Source of the DNA: Mimachlamys varia
Lineage: Eukaryota > Mollusca > Bivalvia > Pectinida > Pectinidae
DNA: 64,000 nt
Direction: 5' to 3'
Assembly: GCA_947623455.1 (NCBI GenBank)
Contig: OX392534.1
Coordinates: forward strand, 41,607,426 to 41,671,425
Shown: in pieces, positions 23,901 through 35,900 of the stretch
How positions within the stretch are numbered: the stretch's first letter is position 1
How the letters are laid out: every line of letters starts with the position of its first letter
Notes under the pieces: model-generated
Told to the model about the DNA's origin: nothing
Seen by the model: only the letters and a program-made list of their open reading frames with translations
Database searches by the model: none
Translations under genes and position numbers: made by a program

Positions 23901-26900
23901 TTTACAAGAATACCAGAGTAAAAAGTTGATGGAAGATGGTGGTGTGTCTGTACAAAAGTTTGTCATGGCCAGTAACCTAGACGATGCCAAGACTGCCGCA
24001 GACAGACTGAGTAGGTATTAGTCCTGCAGTAAAAGTCTTTTTGTTGATGTGGTGATAACGAAATATGTAAATATTCGATACTAGCTTTTAAAACCTACAG
24101 GCATATATCAAAGGAAAAGAGTAGTCACCACCTCATGGTTTGTTGAATGATTGATATATTTTATGAAATAAACCTGGTGAAATGTACAGGTGCTACCTTT
24201 GTCTACTGTATCATTACTTTATAGAATATTTTTTCATATTTGATAAAAGCATACCTCAAAATTTGTGCATTATTTACTTAAAGCATCAGATTATCATTCC
24301 AGACTATTAAAACAGTTTGTTCCGTGTGGCAAAAAGTTTTGTCTGACACTTCAGACAACATTTTTAGGTATAAATATTGGGTTGTGTAAGGAGTGACTGC
24401 TGCCTTTTAGGTTTTTCACATCGTAAACAACACTGTTGCCTCCTACATGTATGTTGGTAGTGTTTACATCAGCACCATTGTGACATCATTCATTTGCTAG
24501 TTAAAGGCACAATATATGTAACTTTTGGCAAAACTTAAAGCGAAAATCAAGCCTTATAACTTATTATGTTTATAGATTTAGTTAAGATTAGCTGATATCA
24601 GCAATAATCAAGATGAATTCTTACGCGGTTACCGGTACAGCAGTAGTTGATACTCGGTATTTGTAAACACGCGTCCATTTTTAACTGTCTTCTGACTTCG
24701 GCTTGTTGTTAAAGTGGGCCCCACCTGAATTATTTTCAGTTCTTTGGATTTTATTTTCAAGAGTTTCTTGTTAATTACCGCTCAGGTTTACTTAGTTTTA
24801 GGCCTTTAAGGAAGAAGCATTTTGAGCCTACAGTTTTATGCATATAATTATTATGTGTGTTTCCTGGCATACAATGATATCACAATCGAAACAAGTTATT
24901 TTATATTGTATCCAAAGGGAGGTAACTCTTGTTTATGAAACGACTTAATTTGTACTAAGTATTACAGCACATTTCTAGTAAAGGTCCGTTTTAGGGTTTG
25001 TGTATTGAACCATTCTAATAAAGATCCATATCAAGGTTTGTGTATTAAGAATCATCTAGCAAAAAAGGACAATTCAATCTTAAGTATAAAACTTAGTAAA
25101 TAGTAAATGCCCACTTCAAAAATTTGTGTCTGAAAAATTATTAAGATCCTGAAAGAATATCGTTCTAATGAGATGACTATGAATTTATATTATTTTTGGA
25201 AAAATTGAATGGATTTTCTTTATCATGAATTTTCAGAGGTAGATGAATATGTGATTAAAGCTCAAATTCTGGCTGGTGGAAGAGGCAAGGGGACATTTTC
25301 AAACGGATTCAAAGGAGGAGTACATTTAACGAAAGAGTAAGATACTTCATATACTTAGATGTATATAAACACTAAGAAAAGTTAAGCTGTAATTCTTGAT
25401 GAATCATTTATTTGAAAAATACACCAAAAGCGTCACACACATCAAATTTTGACAAAAAAATGTTTGTTTAGCGCACAAAATGTTCAGATCAAAACTCAAT
25501 TGGCTATAAAAAAACTTTTCCATAATTGGAGACCTGATTTCAGCGCATTCTTTTTTTCATTGATGTCGACTTTTAAGTAGATTAATGTGAAGACAAACGG
25601 TACCAATACTGACGAAAGTATTGTTTTGTGTTATGTGGATAGTGTGTTTCTGTATCGTAGACAATATGTTAATTGTTGTGAGACCAATAGAGAGTTTTAC
25701 CTGCGGTCTGTTTACTTTCAGTCCATCCAAAGTAGAAGGGATTGTTGAAAACATGTTAGGTAACAAACTGACAACGAAACAGACATCGGCTGATGGGGTC
25801 AAGGTCAACCAGGTCAGTATAAAAAGTAACATTTTTAGCCCACCATCATCAGATGGTGGGCTATTCAAATCGCCCTGCGTCCGTGGTCCGTCCGTCCGTC
25901 AGTCCGTCCGTTAGTCCGTCCGTTAGTCCGTTAGTCCGTCCGTAAACAATTCTTGTTATCGCTATTTCTCATAAAGTACCGCAGGAATCTTTCTCAAATT
26001 TCATGTGTTGGTTCACCTTGGTCCCTAGTTGTGCATATTGCATTTTGGGACCAATCCAAAAACAACATGGCCGACAGGCAGCCATCTTGGATTTTGACAA
26101 TTGAAGTTTGTTATCGCTATTTCTAAGAAAGTACTGAAGGTATCTTTCTCAAATTTCATGTGTTGGTTCACCTTGGTCCGTAGTTGTGCATATTCCATTT
26201 TGGGACCGATCTGAATTCAAGATGGCCGACAGGCAGCCATCTTGGATTTTGACATTTGAACTTTGTTATCCCTATTTCTGAGAATGTACTGAATGGATCT
26301 TTCTCAAATTTCATGTGTAGGTTCCCCTTGGTGCCTAGTTATGCATATTGCATTTTTGGACCAATCCGAAAACAACATGGCCGACAGGCAGCCATCTTGG
26401 ATTTTGACAGTTGAACTTTGTTATCGCTATTTCTGAGAATGTACTGAATGGATCTTTCTCAAATTTCATGTGTAGGTTCCCCTTGGTGTGTAGTTATGCA
26501 TATTGCATTTTGGGACAAATCCAAAAACAACATGGCCGACAGGCAGCCATCTTGGATTTTGACAATTGAAGTTTGTTATCGCTATTTCTAAGAAAGTACT
26601 GAAGGTATCTTTCTCAAATATCATGTGTTGGTTCACCTTGGTCCGTAGTTGTGCATATTCCATTTTGGGACCGATCTGAATTCAAGATGGCCGACAGGCA
26701 GCCATCTTGGATTTTGACATTTGAACTTTGTTATCCCTATTTCTGAGAATGTACTGAATGGATCTTTCTCAAATTTCATGTGTAGGTTCCCCTTGGTGCC
26801 TAGTTATGCATATTGCATTTTTGGACCAATCCGAAAACAACATGGCCGACAGGCAGCCATCTTGGATTTTGACAGTTGAACTTTGTTATCGCTATTTCTG

Positions 26901-29900
26901 AGAATGTACTGAATGGATCTTTCTCAAATTTCATGTGTAGGTTCCCCTTGGTGTGTAGTTATGCATATTGCATTTTGGGACCAATCCAAAAACAACATGG
27001 CCGACAGGCAGCCATCTTGGATTTTGACAATTGAAGTTTGTTATCGCTATTTCTAAGAAAGTACTGAAGGTATCTTTCTCAAATTTCATGTGTTGGTTCA
27101 CCTTGGTCCGTAGTTGTGTATATTCCATTTTGGGACCGATCTGAATTCAAGATGGCCGACAGGCAGCCATCTTGGATTTTGACAGTTGAACTTTGTTATC
27201 CCTATTTCTGAGAATGTACTGAATGGATCTTTCTCAAATTTCATGTGTAGGTTCCCCTTGGTGCCTAGTTATGCATATTGCATTTTTGGACCAATCCGAA
27301 AACAACATGGCCGACAGGCAGCCATCTTGGATTTTGACAGTTGAACTTTGTTATCGCTATTTCTGAGAATGTACTGAATGGATCTTTCTCAAATTTCATG
27401 TGTAGGTTCCCCTTGGTGTGTAGTTATGCATATTGCATTTTGGGACCAATCCAAAAACAACATGGCCGACAGGCAGCCATCTTGGATTTTGACAATTGAA
27501 GTTTGTTATGGCTATTTCTCAGAAATTACTGAAGGTATCTTTCTCAAATTTCATGTGTTAGTTCACCTTGGTCCCTAGTTGTGTATATTCCATTTTGGGA
27601 CAGATCAGAAAACAATATGGCCGACAGGCAGCCATCTTTGATTTTGACAATTGAAGTTTGTTATCGCTATTTCTAAGAAAGTACTGAAGGTATCTTTCTC
27701 AAATTTCATTTGTTGGTTCACCTTGGTCCCTAGTTGTGCATATTCCATTTTTGGACAGATCGGAAAACAACATGGCCGACAGGCAGCCATCTTTGATTTT
27801 GACAATTGAAGTTTGTTATCCCTATTTCTGAGAATATACTGAAGGGAACTTTCACAAATTTCATATGTAGGTTCCTCCTGGTGCCTAGCTATGCTAAGAA
27901 TAAGGAAACGACAACGTAATTCACAAAAAAAAAACAAAAAAAATGCATCTGTGTCCTACCAGAGTCTCTGCTCACACTTAATCAACACCTAAGAGAAAAT
28001 TGAAAGAAGAGAAAAGAACCATCTTTCAAAAAACAAACTTAGATCATTTGATGGTGGGCGCCAAGATCCCTCTGGGATCTCTTGTAAAAATTTATGATTG
28101 ATGATGGTAGCCATGGAGAATTTTGTCCCAGGCAGAATGATAGTGTAGTTCTTTGTGGAGTTTTTCTTTATACGCTTCAGTCTCAAAAATATTATCTTAA
28201 AAAATGTTGGCCTGATATATAGATCGATCTTCTAGTATAGAGCAATTGACTTTTATTGGTAATTTGTACTAGGATTAAACTTTAATACTGAATACCAACA
28301 TGGCAAACCATAGTACTGTTTACTAGATAAGATCTGTATAATGTGCACTTCCAGACTTTTGAGACAACACTGTTTGGCACACAGTCAAACAAAATCTTAA
28401 AATTTCAAATACATGTAAGTTTTCCCCTTTGGCTGTTGCCTTATGGTAACATGTCAAGGAAATAGTGACCTGTCCAAATCTTGAATGTTTGTTGCCTAGG
28501 TGATGGTAGCTGCAGCTTTGAGTGTTGAAATTTCAAGGACACAGAGTTACTAAGTAAATGATTTATGATATCTGTGTTCTAGGTGATGGTGGCAGCAGCT
28601 TTGAGTGTTGATATTTCATGGACACAGAGAGACTAAGTAACTAAGTTATGATATCTGTGTTCTAGGTGATGGTAGCAGAAGCTCTAGACATTGCCAAGGA
28701 GACGTACTTTGCCATTGTGATGGACCGAGGATACAACGGTCCCGTCATGGTCGGCAGTAAACATGGAGGTGTGGACATCGAGGAAACGGCAGAAAATGAT
28801 CCAGACTCAATTATCAAAGTACGGAGGTCAGGCAAAGTATCAGAATGACATAAAGCTAAAGCTAAAACCTCAGTCACAATGATGTTTAATTACACCTCAT
28901 ATCCCTGAAATGTGAGGTTTTCAGTTCTTCAAATATTGACTTCAGATTTGACATTTACTTCTAATCATTGCAATGAAATATCAGCTGAGCACATATGGGA
29001 TCTATTTTCTGCTTTCCATACCTGTCTATTTTAAATAGAATATTTCCAAATGTTTAATTTTATATCATTACATAATTGTTGAATTTCATCAAATTATAAA
29101 ATTTTGAAATTTTAACTTTGCAAAGTCTATAGCTTTATTTCAATATAATGCCATACAAAATTGTACAGGTGGTTAGTACTGTCACCTAAATTTCCTAGGT
29201 TTGTTACTGAAAAAACTTGTGGCAAGTATAGTGAGAAATTGAAAAGTTTCTGTGGTAGGAACTTAGAGCATTAGGAGACAAGTGGTTTCAGAGTACGCTT
29301 GTTTTAAATAGTCTTTTGACTTTTGGTGCTTACTTAATCCTGACAAAAGAAATAACATAGCTGTATGTTTTAGTACTGGCCATCATTCATTTTTCTGAGT
29401 TTTGTTCAAACTGAACAATATCTGTACATTTGTCGTAAAGGTCCATCACACAATACAGCCTAACCCCATATTAGATTTATATAATTAACAAATGCTTTAA
29501 ACAGGACTGGTCCACTTAACAAAGTTCAGCAATCAGCAATGAGTCAGTTCATTGTTGAAAGCATTTACTTAGTATGTTGATTTCTGAAATGACCTTTTAA
29601 TGTTATTTGTCTGATATATATAGCGTAATGTATTTAAAGTGAGGTTAAGCTAAGTAAAGTATTATTTGTTTTATTAACAGGAGGCAGTAGACATTGAGAG
29701 AGGTATAACTGAGGAGCAGGCACTCATGATGGCTGAAAAACTAGACTTCACTGGAGAGCATCTACAACAGGTAAAACTTCAGTAGATACAACAGGTAAAA
29801 CATGATTAATCTACAACAGGTAAAACTTCAGTAGATACAACAGGTAAAACTTGAGTAATCTACAACAGGTAAAACTTCAGTAGATACAACAGGTAAAACA

Positions 29901-32900
29901 TGAGTAATCTACAACAGGTAAAACTTCAGTAGATACAACAGGTAAAACTTGAGTAATCTACAACAGGAAAAACTTCAGTAGATACAACAGGTAAAACTTC
30001 AGTAGATACAACAGGTAAAACTTCAGTAGATACAACAGGTAAAACATGAGTAATCTACAACAGGTAAAACTTCAGTAGATACAACAGGTAAAACATGAAT
30101 AATCTACAACAGGTATAACTTCAGTAGATACAACAGGTAAAACATGAGTAATCTACAACAGGTAAAACTTCAGTAGATACAACAGGTAAAACTTGAGTAA
30201 TCTACAACAGGAAAAACTTCAGTAGATACAACAGGTAACACTTCAGTAGATACAACAGATAATAGTAATCTACAACAGGTAAAACTTGAGCAATCTACAA
30301 CAGGTAACACTTCAGTAGATATAACAGGTAACACTTCAGTAGATACAACAGATAACAGTAATCTATAACAGGTAAAACTTTAGTAGATACAACAGGTAAC
30401 ACTTCAGTAGATACAACAGGTAAAACTTTAGTAATCTACAACAGGTATAACTTGAGTCATCTACAACAGGTATAACTTGAGTCATCTACAACAGGTATAA
30501 CTTGAGTAATCTACAACAGGTATAACTTGAGTCATCTACAACAGGTATAACTTGAGTAATCTACAACAGGTATAACTTAATCTACAACAGGTATAACTTG
30601 AGTAATCTACAACAGGTATAACTTGAGTCATCTACAACAGGTATAACTTGAGTCATCTACAACAGGTATAACTTAATCTACAACAGGTATAACTTGAGTA
30701 ATCTACAACAGGTATAACTTGAGTCATCCACAACAGGTATAACTTGAGTCATCTACAACAGGTAAAACTTGAGTAATCTACAACAGGTAAAACTTCAGTA
30801 GTCTACAACAGGTATAACTCCAGTAATATACAACAGGTATAACTTGAGTCATCTACAACAGGTATAACTTGAGTCATCTACAACAGGTATAACTTGAGTC
30901 ATCTACAACAGGTATAACTTAATTTAAAACAGGTATAACTTAAGTCATCTACAACAGGTATAACTTGAGTCATCTGCAACAGGTATAACTTAATCTAAAA
31001 CAGGTATAACTTTAGTAATCTACAACAGGTATAACTTGAGTTATCTACAACAGGTATAACTTCAGTAATCTATAACAGGTATAACTTGAGTAATCTAAAA
31101 CAGGTATAACTTGAGTAATCTTAAACAGGTATAACTTGAGTCATCTACAACAGGTATAACTTAATCTAAAACAGGTATAACTTGAGTCATCTACAACAGG
31201 TATGACTCCAGTAATCTACAACAGGTAACAGTAATCTACAACAGGTATAACTTAATCTACAACAGGTATAACTTGAGTAATCTACAACAGGTATAACTTG
31301 AGTCATCTACAACAGGTATAACTTGAGTCATCTACAACAGGTAAAACTTGAGTAATCTACAACAGGTAAAACTTCAGTAGTCTACAACAGGTATAACTCC
31401 AGTAATATACAACAGGTATAACTTAAGTCATCTACAACAGGTATAACTTGAGTCATCTGCAACAGGTATAACTTAATCTAAAACAGGTATAACTTTAGTA
31501 ATCTACAACAGGTATAACTTGAGTTATCTACAACAGGTATAACTTCAGTAATCTATAACAGGTATAACTTGAGTAATCTAAAACAGGTATAACTTGAGTA
31601 ATCTTAAACAGGTATAACTTGAGTCATCTACAACAGGTATAACTTAATCTAAAACAGGTATAACTTGAGTCATCTACAACAGGTATGACTCCAGTAATCT
31701 ACAACAGGTAACAGTAATCTACAACAGGTATAACTTAATCTACAACAGGTATAACTTGAGTAATCTACAACAGGTATAACTTGAGTCATCTACAACAGGT
31801 ATAACTTGAGTCATCTACAACAGGTAAAACTTGAGTAATCTACAACAGGTAAAACTTCAGTAGTCTACAACAGGTATAACTCCAGTAATATACAACAGGT
31901 ATAACTTGAGTAATCTACAACAGGTATAACTTGAGTCATCTACAACAGGTATAACTTGAGTCATCCACAACAGGTATAACTTGAGTCATCCACAACAGGT
32001 AAAACTTGAGTAATCTACAACAGGTTTAACTTGAGTAATCCACAACAGGTATAACTTAAGTAATCTAAAACAGGTTTAACTTGTGTCATCTACAACAGGT
32101 ATAACTTAATCTAAAACAGGTATAACTTAAGTCATCTACAACAGGTATAACTTGAGTCATCTACAACAGGTATAACTTAATCTAAAACAGGTATAACTTG
32201 AGTTATCTACAACAGGTATAACTTGAGTTATCTACAACAGGTATAACTTCAGTAATCTATAACAGGTATAACTTGAGTAATCTAAAACAGGTATAACTTG
32301 AGTAATCTTAAACAGGTATAACTTGAGTCATCTACAACAGGTATAACTTAATCTAAAACAGGTATAACTTGAGTCATCTACAACAGGTAAAACTTCAGTA
32401 ATCTACAACAGGTATAACTTCAGTTATCTACAACAGGTATAACTTGAGTCATCTACAACAGGTATAACTTGTGTTATCTACAACAGGTATAACTTGAGTA
32501 ATCTACAACAGGTATAACTTGTGTTATCTACAACAGGTATAACTTGTGTTATCTACAACCAGTATAACTTGAGTTATCTACAACAGGTATACCTTTAGTT
32601 ATCTACAACAGGTATAACTTGTGTTATCTACAACCAGTATAACTTGAGTTATCTACAACAGGTATACCTTTAGTTATCTGCAACAGGTATAACTTGAGTT
32701 ATCTACAACAGGTATAACTTGTGTTATCTACAACAGGTATAACTTGAGTTATCTACAACAGGTATAACTTGTGTTATCTACAACAAGTATAACTTGAGTT
32801 ATCTACAACAGGTATACCTTTAGTAATCTGCAACAGGTATACCTTTAGTAATCTACAACAGGTATAACTTGAGTTATCTACAACAGGTATAACTTGAGTT

Positions 32901-35900
32901 ATCTACAACAGGTATAACTTGTGTCATCCACAACAGGTATAACTTCGGTAGGTCAGGGAGGAATGTTCTTAACATTCTGTTACAGCAATCAGTAACACTC
33001 TATAATCAACTTCAGAATGAAAAAATCTACTTTCGGGCTTTGCAGTTTCTTGGGATTGCTCTGTATTTTTCTGATTTTCTCTTAACCAAATTATGCATCA
33101 GTCTCTTGCCTGCATCAGCAACTTAGGTTGCATTTTAGTTGAGTTTCAATTAATTTGATACTGAATTGGTTGAATACCATAAACACAGCTGTTCTTTAAC
33201 ATGTTATAAGAGGATAAAACCAGATTAGCAGGTTATTACAGTAACACTTAAACAAAATGGTGTCTAGAATGAAATATGAGAAGACTGATGTACACTTATT
33301 AGGGATTAACTGTATTTTATGTTTCACAGGTAGCACAGGTGAAGTTTTAAGAGTTTGAAATGCATCTCACTTTGTTTGATACCAGATTATGTCTAAAATA
33401 TATCACTCAATGAATCAGCCCTAGAAATAATCAGTTGCACACTCTCTGTGTTGTAGGCAGCCACACAGATCACACGGCTGTACAACCTGTTCGTCAAGGT
33501 GGACGCCACACAGCTCGAGATTAATCCGTTTGGAGAGACACCAGATGGAAGAGGTAAATCAGCTTTTATATCACAAAATTGTTTGGGTCCTAGAAAGTAC
33601 CAAGACAAACTATAGGGCATTGAAGAATTATGAAAATATTGTGACCTCCTCAGTAGTTAAAAAAGATCTGGAAATAAAGGGGTGATTTTATTGTCTGAGC
33701 TCTGAATTTCCATAATGGATGGATCCTTAAATAACCTTTAGCTACTGAAATTTGGAAATCCCTTGGTTCAGTTACGTTTTTTTATGTCCTTTATCGTGTC
33801 GCCTGAAAAGGCGGCATATAGGGATCACTTTGTCAGCTGTCGGGGGTTGTTTCATTTAAAAAAAAAGGTTTACATGCAATGACTTAATTATAAGTTTGGG
33901 CCTGATAAATACAAATTGAATGCAGAGTTTCCTTCCTGGAAGCCCTTCCTGGGGATTACATTTCAGATCACTGTCACTGTTACTTTGAGTAGAAATGAAA
34001 TCCAAACAAAGGTCTCTGTAAGATAACTTTGGGCCTCTGTAATTCCCGTTTATTTAAAAAAACAAAACATGAAATAAGATTATATGAAATGCTGTATGAT
34101 CAACTCAAGGTCTTTCCAGAATTTGTCCAAGTTTTTATCTCAGTAAAATACTTTATAAGATAAAATAAATATCTTGTAGGGACTATTTCATATATTAGTT
34201 ATATATAATTATGGACACATTTCTTACATTAAAAACACTTAACTTGATTTAAAAAGAAATAAAGATGTATGTTATTTGAAAATTGGGAAATTTGCATTGT
34301 TTTCTGTAAAATGAACTTGATATGATTGTAAATTCCTGTTGGAATCATTCTGCTGTGATTTCTATAATATATTTACAATATAAACAATCCCCACTATCAT
34401 TCTGTTTGATCACATTGTTGGTATTTCTTACTTTACAGTGGTTTGCTTTGATGCCAAATTGAATTTTGATGACAACGCAGCATTCCGTCAAAAAGAAATA
34501 TTTGATATGGAGGACACCAGTGAGACTGATCCACGAGAGATTGAGGCCAGCAGACTAAAGTTGAACTATATTGGGCTGGAGGGCAGCATTGGGTGTTTAG
34601 GTAATTAATCAGTTTTGTTTTAGCATCTTATCAGTTCAATTCTTTGTTTTTAATATATGTGTGTGTATCAAAATAAACAATTTAATAGTTAGTGCTTCAA
34701 TATATTATGGGTAAATCTGGGTTTAACCATTTCCGTTTTTCATGAATTTGACTTTTTGGCAAGTTACAGGAAGTCTGGTTGTAGCTTATTCTATGATGGT
34801 GGTTAGGTTCCATGTTCTTCTGATATTGTGAAATATCATATTTGATGACAACCAACGATTTCAACAGTTGCAAAGGCAAACGATTCGATTATCTCCCTTT
34901 ACTCGTATTTCCTATGCAACGTTCAGAGTCCTCCATGCGAGTTGGTTATGCAACAAAGTAGATAATTCTTATAGTACTAAACAACTTAACAAGTATAGGT
35001 TATTGCATAGTTTTCGAGTACGAGTTTTCGTGATTACAGTAAATGGAGCTGGTCTTGCCATGGCAACAATGGACATTATCAAACTTCACGGAGGAGAACC
35101 AGCCAACTTTTTAGATGTGGGAGGTGGCGTATCAGAACAGCAAGTCTACGATGCATTCCAGCTCCTTACTGCAGATTCTCATGTAAGCATTTTCCTGAAG
35201 TATATCTTGAAGAAATTTCTCCTTTAATTTAACATTGTCTCCAATTTTATGACCCAAAAATGATTTTCTTTAAAAGTTCTACCTTTTAATTTCACATATA
35301 TTGCAAATGGAGTTTTACAATTATCCCAATTTGTCAGATCTAATCAGGTCCCACTCTAAGACCTTTTCCTCCAGGGCTCTCAATTCACTTCTATCTATTG
35401 AAGGGTTTCCTGATTATGACTCCTTTGACTTCAGAATAATACTCTGGGAATGTTACCCATAAACTAAACCAGGATTCCGAGGGTCCAAGAATTGCTCTTG
35501 TGAGCTTTGACTGAATGCATGTTTATAAAAATTGCTTTTGAACAAGTATTATCTTCTTTAATCATTTTCATTTCATCAGACCTCAAATCTCATCCATTGT
35601 TAAGTTGAGAGAAGTTTGTTTGCAAAAAATATCCAACAGATGTTTATCTTAACACGGAATACTTAGGTATACAAGACCTCCTGAATAGTATCTTCATAAG
35701 TTCAAGTGTATTTATAAAAATGTAAATCAATGTATTTTCTCTGATACAAATCTTGATTCTAACCAACTCCAGGTGAAGGGAATTCTCGTCAATGTGTTTG
35801 GTGGCATTGTAAACTGCGCTACCGTAGCGACTGGTATCCTGAAGGCCTGTCAGAGGATAGACCTAAAGCTCCCCCTGGTGGTACGACTAGAAGGTAGCCA

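Noticed and set aside
26466..27128. Two nearly identical 65-codon minus-strand frames
   Set aside because: They are 465 bp apart because the intron 4 repeat has a 465-bp super-unit; noncoding element DNA.
30000..32900. Chain of recursive splice sites (AG|GT) in SUCLG2 intron 6
   Set aside because: Each unit does contain CAG|GTA, but the preceding bases are not a pyrimidine tract and no branch-point pattern is evident, so recursive splicing is not supported by sequence alone.
34868..35227. 119-codon continuous frame as a separate gene
   Set aside because: It is SUCLG2 exon 9 (35040-35182) extended into both introns by chance lack of stops.
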